Shown here piece by piece: positions 1 to 6,171 of a DNA stretch of 6,171 nucleotides. Positions within the stretch are counted from its first letter, which is position 1. Every line of letters starts with the position of its first letter. Position numbers and translations under genes: made by a program. The stretch is from NCBI GenBank assembly GCA_003343765.1, contig QAKO01000025.1, positions 10,672 to 16,842 on the forward strand, given 5' to 3'. The DNA comes from Bacillota bacterium (GTDB taxonomy: Bacteria > Bacillota > Clostridia > Christensenellales > Borkfalkiaceae). The notes beneath the pieces were generated by a model. The model worked only from the letters and a program-made list of their open reading frames with translations. It did no database searches and had not been told where the DNA came from.

Positions 1-1145
1 TGACGGACGGTGCGGTCGTGAAGGTCAACGACTATGCAGTGCGCGAAAAATTAGGGTTTACGGATAAATTTCCGCGCTGGGCGATCGCATTCAAGTTTGA
101 AGCGGAAGAAGCGGTCACGACGGTGCGGGAAGTGACTTGGCAGGTCGGCAGAACGGGCAAACTTACGCCGCTTGCAAAAGTGGATCCTGTCGAACTTGCG
201 GGGGCGACGGTGCGCAAGGCGACGCTGAATAACCTCGGGGATATCCGAAGAAAAGATGTCAAGATCGGCAGTAAAGTGCTGATACGGCGGAGCAACGAAG
301 TCATTCCCGAAATTCTGGGCGCCTATGAGCATACGGGCAAGAGCGTGGATATTGCGCCGCCCGAAACCTGTCCTTATTGCGGTGCACCCGTAAGGGAAGA
401 GGGGGCAAATCTATTCTGTACGAACAAAAATTGCCGTCCGAGGATCGCGGCGCAGCTTGCAAATTTTGCAAGCAAGGGTGCGATGGATATCGAAGGTTTT
501 TCGGAAATGACGGCGTATCTCTTGTACGACGAACTGGGGGTCAGACATTATTCCGATCTGTATGATCTGGACAAGGACAGACTGTCGAAACTGGAAGGGT
601 TCGGGGATAAAAAGATAAAAAATCTTTTAAGTGCGATTGCTGCGAGCAAGAATGTGCCTCTGGACAGATTTTTGTTTGCGCTCGGCATTGACGGGATCGG
701 AAAGGTGGCGTCCAAAGACCTTGCTGAGAGGTTCAAGAGTGTGGAGGCGCTTTCTGAGACCACGGCGGAAGAGCTGGTGGAAATGGAAGATATCGGAGAA
801 AAGACGGCGGCGAACATCGTGAACTGGTTTGCGGACGAAGAAAACCGTGCAGAGCTTGCAAGGCTTTCGGAAGCAGGGGTGAAACCGTTCATGAAGCAGG
901 TCGCGGCAGGCGGCGTGTTTGCGGGGCAGAACGTCGTTCTGACGGGGACGTTATCCCGTTTCAAGCGCAGTGAAGCGCAGAAGCTGATCGAGGAGCAGGG
1001 CGGGATCAACCAAAGTGCCGTCACGTCCAAAACGACACTCGTCATTGCGGGCGAAAGTGCGGGCAGCAAGCTGGACAAAGCCAAAGACTTAGGCATCCGC
1101 ATCATCGGCGAAGAAGAATTTTTAAAAATTCTCGGAAAAGAATAA
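1..1145 (+). CDS. ligA: NAD-dependent DNA ligase LigA, C-terminal part (5' end outside window)
   Basis: LigA seals 5'-phosphate/3'-OH nicks in duplex DNA using NAD+, joining Okazaki fragments and completing repair in the cytoplasm. The reading frame is open from base 3 and gives 380 visible residues; family members are usually about 650-680, so roughly 285-290 N-terminal residues, including the adenylated lysine (KxDG), lie outside the window. Visible parts in order: nucleotidyltransferase motif DGAVVKV (residues 2-8) and motif V PRWAIAFKF (24-32); an OB fold with VGRTGKLTPLA; a four-cysteine zinc finger (Cys123, 126, 139, 144; bases 369-434); a helix-hairpin-helix domain (about 150-300) with GFGDKK, GIDGIGK and EDIGEKTA; and a BRCT domain (about 303-380) with VLTGTL and AGSKLDKA. 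The GTG at base 18 lies inside motif IV and is not a real start. No key residue is missing in the visible part. The identification is secure. Confidence 0.97.
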   Translation, partial: TDGAVVKVNDYAVREKLGFTDKFPRWAIAFKFEAEEAVTTVREVTWQVGRTGKLTPLAKVDPVELAGATVRKATLNNLGDIRRKDVKIGSKVLIRRSNEVIPEILGAYEHTGKSVDIAPPETCPYCGAPVREEGANLFCTNKNCRPRIAAQLANFASKGAMDIEGFSEMTAYLLYDELGVRHYSDLYDLDKDRLSKLEGFGDKKIKNLLSAIAASKNVPLDRFLFALGIDGIGKVASKDLAERFKSVEALSETTAEELVEMEDIGEKTAANIVNWFADEENRAELARLSEAGVKPFMKQVAAGGVFAGQNVVLTGTLSRFKRSEAQKLIEEQGGINQSAVTSKTTLVIAGESAGSKLDKAKDLGIRIIGEEEFLKILGKE

Positions 1146-1152
1146 AATAAAA

Positions 1153-1200
1153 AGGAACGCAAAGAAACGGTAAAACCGCTTGTCAATTCTTTGCGTTTCT
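1153..1200. terminator. 14-bp inverted repeat after ligA, with terminator-like polarity on the minus strand
   Basis: Bases 1153-1166 pair with 1187-1200: 14 base pairs, 11 of them a perfect continuous match (1156-1166 with 1187-1197), with one G-U pair further out. A smaller CGGT/ACCG hairpin (1168-1171 with 1175-1178) sits in the loop. Read on the + strand no U tract follows, so it is a poor intrinsic terminator for ligA. Read on the minus strand it is followed by an almost pure T/A tract (complement of 1141-1152), the classic intrinsic terminator form. It may block antisense transcription into ligA, stabilise the ligA mRNA 3' end, or act as an operator, since it overlaps the yicC promoter. 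The repeat is seen directly; its role is inference. Confidence 0.5.
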
Positions 1201-1208
1201 GTTATAAT
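1180..1208 (+). promoter_or_regulatory. Vegetative (sigma-A type) extended -10 promoter for yicC-rpoZ
   Basis: The -35 box is TTGTCA (1180-1185), five of six matches to TTGACA. A 17-bp spacer follows, then a perfect -10 box TATAAT (1203-1208), with the extended -10 dinucleotide TG at 1200-1201. Transcription would start near 1214-1216, leaving a leader of about 128 nt before yicC. The -35 box lies in the loop of the inverted repeat at 1153-1200, and the right arm of that repeat fills most of the spacer. Box matches and spacing are close to ideal, so constitutive strong expression is expected unless something binds the repeat. Confidence 0.87.
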
Positions 1209-1213
1209 AGGGA

Positions 1214-1342
1214 AGATAAAAATCGGGGTATTCTGTGGTTTTGGGTCGAGGCAGACTTGTCTGCACGGCGGCTGAAACATCTGAACGCTCCGCAGCATTG
1301 AAAAAATCGCGGACGGACTTGAGGTCCGGCGAGGAGGCTGTT
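1214..1342 (+). other. 5' untranslated leader of yicC mRNA, possibly structured
   Basis: This is the stretch between the predicted transcription start and the yicC ATG. It holds several short inverted repeats: GCAGAC/GTCTGC (1251-1256 with 1259-1264), GCGG/CCGC (1268-1271 with 1290-1293) and CGGAC/GTCCG (1314-1318 with 1324-1328). The CTGC at 1261-1264 could instead pair with GCAG at 1292-1295, which excludes the first hairpin. I do not recognise a known riboswitch, T-box or ribosomal-protein leader. The frame from a GTG at 1235 is open into yicC but has no ribosome binding site. The leader may simply be unstructured sequence. Confidence 0.35.
1331..1337 (+). promoter_or_regulatory. Ribosome binding site of yicC
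   Basis: GAGGAGG ends five bases before the ATG at 1343. It fixes the start there rather than at the in-frame upstream GTG (1235), which has no purine-rich site and would add 36 residues that do not resemble a YicC N-terminus. Confidence 0.85.
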
Positions 1343-2218
1343 ATGTTCAGCATGACCGGGTACGGGAAAGGGGAATACAAGCAGGGCGGCATTGAACTGA
1401 CCGTGGAGATCAAGACGGTGAACAACCGTTATCTGGATGTATCCGTGAAATGTCCGAAGATATTCAATGCATATGAAGAGGCTGTGCGGGCGTTGGTGCG
1501 TGAGAAGCTGACGCGCGGCCATGCCGATCTCTTTATCAATTACGTGGATAAACGCGACAAGACAAAGGAGCTTTACGTCGATGCGGCGGCCGCAAAGAGT
1601 TATTACGATGCGGCGGTGCGTATCAAGGCGATGTTCCCCGATCTTGCGGACGATTTCACCGTGACGGCGCTTTTGAAAAGTCCGGACGTAGTGCGGCAGG
1701 AGGATGTGTCGGGTGCGGATGAAGAGCTGCTTTCCGCATTGCGGTCGGCTCTGACGGCGGCGCTTGACAATCTGAACGAAATGCGCCAAAAGGAAGGCGA
1801 AAAACTCGCCGCGGATATGCTTTCACGCATGAACGAGATCGAACGTCTGGTTAGCTTGGTGAAAGAGCGTGCGCCGCAGGTGGCGGAGAATTACCGCACG
1901 AAGCTGACGGAGCGGATCACGGAAGTGCTTTCGGGCGTCAATTTTGATGAAACGCGGCTTTTGACGGAAGTTGCTGTTTTCGTGGATAAATCCAACATTG
2001 ACGAAGAATTGACGCGCCTTGCTTCGCACATATCGCAATTCCGTTCCATCTGCAAGGAAGAGCGCGTGGGCAGAAAACTGGATTTTCTGGTGCAGGAATT
2101 CAATCGTGAATCGAATACGATCTGTTCCAAGAGCAACGATCTTGCGGTGACGAATGCGGGACTTGCACTGAAAAATGAGATCGAAAAGATCCGCGAACAG
2201 GTACAAAACGTCGAGTAA
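1343..2218 (+). CDS. yicC: YicC/YloC-family endoribonuclease
   Basis: The product is 291 residues, matching the family's usual 285-295. It opens with MFSMTGYGKG, the family hallmark (S-M-T-G-[YF]-G), which together with the strong ribosome binding site fixes the start. The N-terminal YicC_N domain covers roughly the first 155 residues; a charged helical stretch follows (LNEMRQKEGEKLAADM). The C-terminal domain (formerly DUF1732) has the conserved RLASHISQF, VGRKLDFLVQEFNRE and ALKNEIEKIREQVQNVE. Family knowledge: E. coli YicC and B. subtilis YloC are cytoplasmic endoribonucleases, and YicC promotes decay of small RNAs such as RyhB. Specific RNA targets here are unknown. The gene has its own strong promoter and is followed after 53 nt by rpoZ, almost certainly on the same transcript. 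The gmk gene that commonly follows yicC in Firmicutes is not present. No frameshift or truncation is seen. Confidence 0.95.
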   Translation: MFSMTGYGKGEYKQGGIELTVEIKTVNNRYLDVSVKCPKIFNAYEEAVRALVREKLTRGHADLFINYVDKRDKTKELYVDAAAAKSYYDAAVRIKAMFPDLADDFTVTALLKSPDVVRQEDVSGADEELLSALRSALTAALDNLNEMRQKEGEKLAADMLSRMNEIERLVSLVKERAPQVAENYRTKLTERITEVLSGVNFDETRLLTEVAVFVDKSNIDEELTRLASHISQFRSICKEERVGRKLDFLVQEFNRESNTICSKSNDLAVTNAGLALKNEIEKIREQVQNVE

Positions 2219-2271
2219 AAAATATAAAGACGCGAATTACATAAAAAACTTTGTTTTCAGAGGTAGAAGAT

Positions 2272-2493
2272 ATGATCAACGAACCGGTAGTGGACAGATT
2301 GGTAGAAAAACTCGGCACGCCCGAACATCCTGCATCGCGCTATGCTTTGTGTGTAGTGGTGGCAAAACGTGCGCGCCAGATCATTGACCAGGAGCAGAGT
2401 CAGGGCATTCGTGAACTGCCCGGCGGAGTAAAAGAGATCGCGCTCGCCTGCCAGGAAATCGTTTCGGGCAAGCTGGCTATGACCAAAGACTGA
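2272..2493 (+). CDS. rpoZ: RNA polymerase omega subunit
   Basis: Omega is the smallest core RNA polymerase subunit; it binds the beta-prime subunit and helps its folding and assembly. The product has 73 residues, within the usual 65-90. The diagnostic N-terminal half is clear: VDRLVEKLG, SRYALCVVVAKRARQI (the conserved helix carrying the AKRARQ motif), and a C-terminal helix IALACQEIVSGKL equivalent to the usual IAL.EI..GKI. The ATG at 2272 is chosen because GAGG at 2260-2263 stands eight bases ahead and MINEPVVDRLVEKL fits omega N-termini; an in-frame TTG at 2251 would add seven residues and has no such site. It lies 53 nt after yicC with no intervening terminator and is followed by a strong terminator, so it is probably the last gene of the yicC operon. 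Whether it carries the basic residues that bind (p)ppGpp in proteobacteria cannot be judged here. Confidence 0.93.
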   Translation: MINEPVVDRLVEKLGTPEHPASRYALCVVVAKRARQIIDQEQSQGIRELPGGVKEIALACQEIVSGKLAMTKD

Positions 2494-2530
2494 TCGAAAG
2501 CGTGCCGCAGATGGTACGGCTTACAGGATT

Positions 2531-2562
2531 TGCTCCGAGTTTTCGGGGCATTCTGTTTTTTT
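2531..2562 (+). terminator. Intrinsic terminator after rpoZ
   Basis: TGCTCCGA (2531-2538) pairs with TCGGGGCA (2543-2550): an 8-bp stem with one U-G pair and a four-base GTTT loop. TTCTGTTTTTTT (2551-2562) follows directly, with seven Ts in a row. This is a textbook Rho-independent terminator reading rightward, 38 bases after the rpoZ stop. A weaker imperfect hairpin (about 2498-2522) precedes it. It should separate yicC-rpoZ transcription from priA-def-fmt. Confidence 0.85.
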
Positions 2563-2731
2563 GGGAGAAAGTGCGCGGTAACGTATTTCGGCAAGGCTTA
2601 TGCATCGGTTTTTAACAGAAAAGGAAGCAGTCTTGCGGGGATGGAACTTGCGAATATACGGAAAAAGACAGGCCTTTAACGTATAAAATCGGAGAATGGC
2701 TGTTGGCAAAGAAGGACGGAAGGTACGGCGG
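2563..2731 (+). other. Gap between rpoZ terminator and priA; promoter expected but not clear
   Basis: With a terminator upstream, priA-def-fmt should have a promoter here. None is convincing. TTGCGG (2633-2638) and TATACG (2655-2660) with a 16-bp spacer is the best paired candidate. TATAAA (2682-2687) is a better -10 alone but has no matching -35. A 28-codon open frame from ATG 2600 to the stop at 2684-2686 has only AAGG three bases ahead and resembles nothing I know. No remnant of coaBC is visible. Confidence 0.3.
2718..2723 (+). promoter_or_regulatory. Ribosome binding site of priA
   Basis: GGAAGG stands eight bases before the ATG at 2732. The competing in-frame ATG at 2696 has GGAG only one base ahead, too close for normal initiation, so the later start is preferred. 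Confidence 0.7.
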
Positions 2732-4897
2732 ATGATTGCGGAAGTGATCGTGGATATAGCCCACAGCGAAGTGGACAAAATATTTGAATACCGCGCGATC
2801 GAGGGCGTGGAAGAAGGCAGCCGCGTCCGTGTTCCGTTCGGGAGGATGACGGTCGACGGCTATGTCATGCGCCTGAAAGAGAGGAGCGATTACGGCGACG
2901 ACCGTGTGAAAAGTATTTCGTCGGTGATCGACAAGGCGATGACCGCCGAGTGTCTTGCATTGGCAAAGAGCATCAGTGCGCGGTATCATTGTCCGATGGC
3001 GCTCACGCTTCGGCTGTTTTTGCCGGCCGAGATGCGCCGCGGCGCGGTGCGCGAGCTTTATAAGACGATTGCCGTCTATGCGAAAGAGCCGGACACGATC
3101 CGAAAAAATGCGAAAGCGCAGGAAGCGATCCTTTCTTTTATGCGCGAAAAGGTACGCTTCGGCTATACGGAACTTTGTGAAAAGTTCGGAGCGGCGGCGG
3201 TGCGTGCGCTGGCGGAGAAGGGCGTGTTGGAGCTTGAAAAGGAGCGCGTCAACCGAACGCCCTTGCAGGGTGCGGAAGGAGCTTTCACGCCGCGCACGCT
3301 GACGACAGCGCAGCAGAAGGCGGTGGAAAAGATCGGGAGTTCTTCCAAGACGGTGCAGCTGTTGCACGGAGTAACGGGCAGCGGCAAGACGGAAATTTAT
3401 CTGACGCTGATCGCGCAGGCGCTCAAAGAGGGCAAGACGGCGATTTTTCTTGTCCCGGAAATTTCTTTGACGCCGCAGATGTTCACGCAGCTTCGGGCGC
3501 GGTTCGGCGGAGCGGCGGCGATCATGCACAGCGGACTTTCGGCGGGCGAGAAGTTTGACGAATGGCACCGTCTGCGCACAGGAGAAGCGAAGATCGCGAT
3601 CGGGGCGCGGAGCGCGGTGTTTGCGCCCGTGGAGAATATCGGCGTCATCATCATCGACGAGGAACACGACGGGAGCTATTCCAGTGAAACGAATCCGCGC
3701 TACAATACCTGGGAAATTGCAAAAATGCGCGCGGAATACAACGGATGCAAGCTGATTCTCGGCAGCGCGACCCCGTCTGTGGAAACGTATCTGAAAGCGA
3801 CGGAAGGGGAATACGGGCTTATTGAACTTCCCGAACGTATCAACAAGAATCCGTTGCCCGAGATGATCGTGGCGGATATGCGCAGGGAAGTGCGGCGCGG
3901 CAACAATTCGCCCTTTTCGGCGGCGCTGCGCGAGGAGCTGGAAAACTGTCTGGAAGCGGGCAACCAGGCGATCTTGTTTTTGAACCGCCGCGGCTTTGCG
4001 CAGAGCGTGGTCTGCCGCGAGTGCGGCACGGTCATAAAGTGCGAGCGGTGTGACGTATCGCTCACCTATCACAGCGAGGAAAATTGTTTGAAATGCCATA
4101 TGTGCGGCGCGACATATAAGATGCTTTCCGCCTGTCCCAACTGCGGCGGGGTGCATCTGAGTTACACGGGCACGGGCACGCAGAAAGTGGTGGGCGAGCT
4201 GAAAAAGATCCTTCCCTCTGCGCGTATTCTGCGCATGGATGTGGATACGACGAGCGGAAAGGAAGGCCATTACAAGATCTTAAAAAAGTTTGCCGATCAT
4301 GAGGCGGACATTTTGGTCGGCACGCAGATGATCGCCAAGGGACACGATTTCCCGTCGGTCACGTTGGTGGGGATCCTGGACGCGGACATGAGTCTGCATT
4401 TTTCCGATTATCGGAGCGGGGAGCGTACGTTCCAGCTGGTGACGCAGGTGGCAGGGCGTAGCGGGCGTTCGAAAGAAAAGGGAAAAGTGGTTTTGCAGAC
4501 ATACGACCCCGAAAATTATATCCTGCGCTTTGCGATGAATTACGATTACAAAGCATTTTTCAATCATGAGATTTCTCTGCGCAAATCGACGAGTTTTCCG
4601 CCGTTTGCGAAGATCGTGCGTGTGATGGTGACGGGTGAAGACGAAAAAAAGACGCTGGAAGTACTCAAACCCGTATATTTTTCGCTTAAAGAACTGTTTG
4701 ATGCGCATACCGGTGATTTTTTGTTTTTCAACAAGATGAAAGCGCCGGTCAAGAAAATACAGGATAAATTCCGTTATCAGGTACTGATGCGGATCACGAA
4801 CGAGAGGCTTCTGCCGCAGATCTATGAGCGTTCGCTGCGCGAAAAGACGAGGGACGTGCTGGTGTATGTGGAAGAAAACCCTGCGAATTTAAGTTAA
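2732..4897 (+). CDS. priA: Primosomal protein N', replication restart DNA helicase PriA
   Basis: PriA is a 3'-to-5' superfamily 2 helicase that recognises stalled or collapsed forks and reloads the replisome away from the origin. From ATG 2732 it has 721 residues, close to E. coli PriA (732). In order: 3'-DNA-end binding domain starting MIAEVIVDIAHSEVDKIFEY; a winged-helix region (about 125-185); Walker A GVTGSGKT (213-220, Lys219); Walker B DEEH (309-312); motif III GSATPS; and a zinc region with eight cysteines at 428, 431, 437, 440, 455, 458, 468 and 471, the same spacing as in E. coli PriA. Then come GTQMIAKGHDFP and motif VI QVAGRSGR (572-579), and a C-terminal domain with SLRKSTSFPPF. 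One extra cysteine (452) lies inside the zinc region. A start at 2696 would add 12 residues ahead of the conserved N-terminus and is less likely. It leads a probable priA-def-fmt operon. Confidence 0.97.
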   Translation: MIAEVIVDIAHSEVDKIFEYRAIEGVEEGSRVRVPFGRMTVDGYVMRLKERSDYGDDRVKSISSVIDKAMTAECLALAKSISARYHCPMALTLRLFLPAEMRRGAVRELYKTIAVYAKEPDTIRKNAKAQEAILSFMREKVRFGYTELCEKFGAAAVRALAEKGVLELEKERVNRTPLQGAEGAFTPRTLTTAQQKAVEKIGSSSKTVQLLHGVTGSGKTEIYLTLIAQALKEGKTAIFLVPEISLTPQMFTQLRARFGGAAAIMHSGLSAGEKFDEWHRLRTGEAKIAIGARSAVFAPVENIGVIIIDEEHDGSYSSETNPRYNTWEIAKMRAEYNGCKLILGSATPSVETYLKATEGEYGLIELPERINKNPLPEMIVADMRREVRRGNNSPFSAALREELENCLEAGNQAILFLNRRGFAQSVVCRECGTVIKCERCDVSLTYHSEENCLKCHMCGATYKMLSACPNCGGVHLSYTGTGTQKVVGELKKILPSARILRMDVDTTSGKEGHYKILKKFADHEADILVGTQMIAKGHDFPSVTLVGILDADMSLHFSDYRSGERTFQLVTQVAGRSGRSKEKGKVVLQTYDPENYILRFAMNYDYKAFFNHEISLRKSTSFPPFAKIVRVMVTGEDEKKTLEVLKPVYFSLKELFDAHTGDFLFFNKMKAPVKKIQDKFRYQVLMRITNERLLPQIYERSLREKTRDVLVYVEENPANLS

Positions 4898-4932
4898 AGT
4901 AAGAAGAAACCGTAAGGACTGGAGGAGAAGTT

Positions 4933-5391
4933 ATGGCGATACGGAACGTCGTACAGGTAGGCGACGATATATTAAGGAAAAAATGTTTCGAAGTAACGTC
5001 TTTTGACGAGAAACTCGGCGAGCTTTTGGACGATCTGCGCGACACGGTTCGCAAAGAAGACGGCGCGGGTCTGGCGGCTCCGCAGGTCGGGATCCTGCGC
5101 AGGGTCGTCGTCGTGGACGTGAAGGAAGGATTTTACGAATTTGTCAATCCCGTGATCGTGGACAGCAAGGGCGAGCAGACGGGATACGAGGGATGTCTTT
5201 CGGTACGCGGAAAGCGCGGCATCGTTACGCGTCCTATGGTCGTGAAAGTGGAATATTCCGACCGCAAAGGAAAGCGCAAAAAACTGACGGCGCGCGGCTT
5301 TTTCGCGCGCGCGGTATGTCATGAACTGGATCATCTGGACGGCGTGCTTTATACGGATCGCGCTGAACGGGTGGAACGTGCAGAAGACTAA
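4933..5391 (+). CDS. def: Peptide deformylase
   Basis: Deformylase removes the formyl group from N-terminal formyl-methionine of new proteins at the ribosome exit. The product is 152 residues, a normal compact length. All three catalytic motifs are present: motif I GAGLAAPQ (44-51), motif II EGCLS (86-90, metal ligand Cys88) and motif III HELDH (130-134; metal ligands His130 and His134, catalytic Glu131). The active site is therefore complete; the metal is normally Fe2+ or a similar divalent ion. After EGCLS the sequence reads SVRGKRG where SVPG is usual, a small substitution near the active site. GGAGGAG (4921-4927) stands five bases before the ATG. It lies 35 nt after priA and 18 nt before fmt, the common Firmicutes arrangement that couples formylation to deformylation. 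Confidence 0.97.
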   Translation: MAIRNVVQVGDDILRKKCFEVTSFDEKLGELLDDLRDTVRKEDGAGLAAPQVGILRRVVVVDVKEGFYEFVNPVIVDSKGEQTGYEGCLSVRGKRGIVTRPMVVKVEYSDRKGKRKKLTARGFFARAVCHELDHLDGVLYTDRAERVERAED

Positions 5392-5409
5392 AAGACGGGG
5401 GAGTACGCT

Positions 5410-6171
5410 ATGAAGATCATCTATGCGGGCGCTCCCGCTTTTTCGGTAGTGCCGCTTTTGGCATTGCTGGATGCGGGGTTTTGCGTTGCGGCGGTCGTAA
5501 CGCAGCCGGATAAGCCGACGGGCAGAAAGGCGATCCTTACGCCCACGCCGCTCAAATCGTTTGCACTTTCGCGCAATATTCCCGTTCTGGACTTTGCAAA
5601 GATCCGCGAACACATTGCGGAGCTGAAAGAGATCGGCGCGGACGCAATGGTTACCTGCGCTTACGGACAGATCCTCACACAGCAGGTGCTGGATTGTTTT
5701 CCGTCGGGCGTTTACAATATCCACACGTCGCTTCTTCCGCGCTGGCGGGGCGCTTCGCCCGTACAGCATGCCATTTTGTCGGGAGATAAAGAAACGGGCG
5801 TTACGGTCATGCGCACGGATATCGGATTGGACACGGGGGATATTTTGATTCGGGAAAAGACGGAGATTAGCCCTTCCGATACGTCGGCGACGCTTTCGGA
5901 AAGGCTTTCGCAGATAGGTGCAAAGCTGATTGTCGAGGCATTGTGTGCCGTGGAAACGGGAAAGGCAGTTTTTTGCAAACAGCCGCAGGAAGGCGTAACG
6001 CTCTGCAAAAAGATCCGCAAAGAGGAATGCCTTGTCGATTTTTCGAAATCGGCGCAAGAGCTGAGCTGTCTGATCCGCGCCATGTCGCCGGAGCCGCTCG
6101 CGTTTTCGCGCCTTCACGGTAAGCTTGTGAATTTTTATTTTGCGGAAGCGACGGAAGGGGATGCGGAAGGC
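5410..6171 (+). CDS. fmt: Methionyl-tRNA formyltransferase, N-terminal part (3' end outside window)
   Basis: Fmt transfers a formyl group from 10-formyltetrahydrofolate to Met-tRNAfMet for translation initiation. The frame is open from ATG 5410 to the window edge: 254 residues of an expected 305-320. GGGGGAG (5397-5403) stands six bases ahead. The N-terminal Rossmann-like domain starts MKIIYAGAPAFSVVPLL and carries VVTQPDKPTGR. The catalytic region has YNIHTSLLPRWRGASPVQ (Asn103, His105; the SLLP..RG folate-site signature) and GLDTGD (139-144, with the conserved catalytic Asp). The OB-fold-like C-terminal domain begins around residue 200 (KKIRKEECLVDFSK, then IRAMSPEP). Two departures from consensus: GAPAFSVVP at the N-terminus where GTPDFAVP is usual, and AMSPEPLAF where A.NP.PGA is usual. 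All catalytic positions I can see are present, so it is probably active. It is read from the def transcript. Confidence 0.95.
   Translation, partial: MKIIYAGAPAFSVVPLLALLDAGFCVAAVVTQPDKPTGRKAILTPTPLKSFALSRNIPVLDFAKIREHIAELKEIGADAMVTCAYGQILTQQVLDCFPSGVYNIHTSLLPRWRGASPVQHAILSGDKETGVTVMRTDIGLDTGDILIREKTEISPSDTSATLSERLSQIGAKLIVEALCAVETGKAVFCKQPQEGVTLCKKIRKEECLVDFSKSAQELSCLIRAMSPEPLAFSRLHGKLVNFYFAEATEGDAEG

Noticed and set aside
1235..1342. N-terminal extension of yicC from GTG 1235
   Set aside because: There is no ribosome binding site, the extra 36 residues are unlike YicC, and MFSMTGYG at 1343 follows a strong site at the right distance.
1183..1789. Minus-strand open frames opposite the yicC leader and yicC
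   Set aside because: They have no ribosome binding sites or domains and overlap a clear gene with family-wide motifs.
2696..2731. Longer PriA start at ATG 2696
   Set aside because: Its purine-rich site is one base from the ATG, and the extra 12 residues precede the typical PriA N-terminus. The 2732 start has a well-spaced GGAAGG.
2612..4270. A 552-codon open frame on the minus strand opposite priA
   Set aside because: It mirrors the priA coding frame, is extremely rich in Arg and His, and has no recognisable domain. Such antisense openness is a by-product of codon bias; priA is unambiguous.
4972..6117. A 381-codon open frame on the minus strand opposite def and fmt
   Set aside because: It has the same Arg/His-rich shadow composition and spans two clear genes and the gap between them.
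1..6171. A mobile element, defence system, CRISPR array or biosynthetic cluster
   Set aside because: Every long frame is a recognised housekeeping gene, composition looks even, and no terminal repeats, integrase, transposase or repeat-spacer array is visible.

Overview
The window is a run of conserved housekeeping genes, all on the + strand, from what looks like a bacterium of the Firmicutes, probably class Clostridia. That assignment is inference. It rests on the gene set (NAD-dependent ligA, a YicC/YloC-family gene, rpoZ, priA, def, fmt), strong AGGAGG-type ribosome binding sites, a consensus vegetative promoter and a U-rich intrinsic terminator. Base composition looks even across the window, roughly half G+C by eye, and I see no tRNA, rRNA, insertion sequence, integrase, CRISPR array or phage gene.

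Layout. The 3' part of ligA (to 1145) enters from the left edge. A short gap follows (1146-1342) holding a 14-bp inverted repeat, a near-perfect extended -10 promoter and a roughly 130-nt untranslated leader. The first operon is yicC (1343-2218) then rpoZ (2272-2493), closed by a clear intrinsic terminator (2531-2562). After a 169-nt stretch with no convincing gene, a second group begins: priA (2732-4897), def (4933-5391) and fmt (5410 to the right edge, incomplete). Its genes are 35 and 18 nt apart, each with its own strong ribosome binding site.

Function. LigA seals nicks in newly made DNA and PriA reloads the replisome at collapsed forks. YicC is an RNA-processing endoribonuclease and RpoZ is the omega subunit of RNA polymerase. 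Fmt and Def act at opposite ends of one cycle: Fmt formylates initiator Met-tRNA and Def removes the formyl group from the new protein.

The most notable point is what is absent. In many Firmicutes the order is yicC, (remA), gmk, rpoZ, (coaBC), priA, def, fmt. Here gmk and remA are missing between yicC and rpoZ, coaBC is missing between rpoZ and priA, and a terminator sits at the second gap. I found no evidence of a new biological system; the second-look items are regulatory or about gene order.
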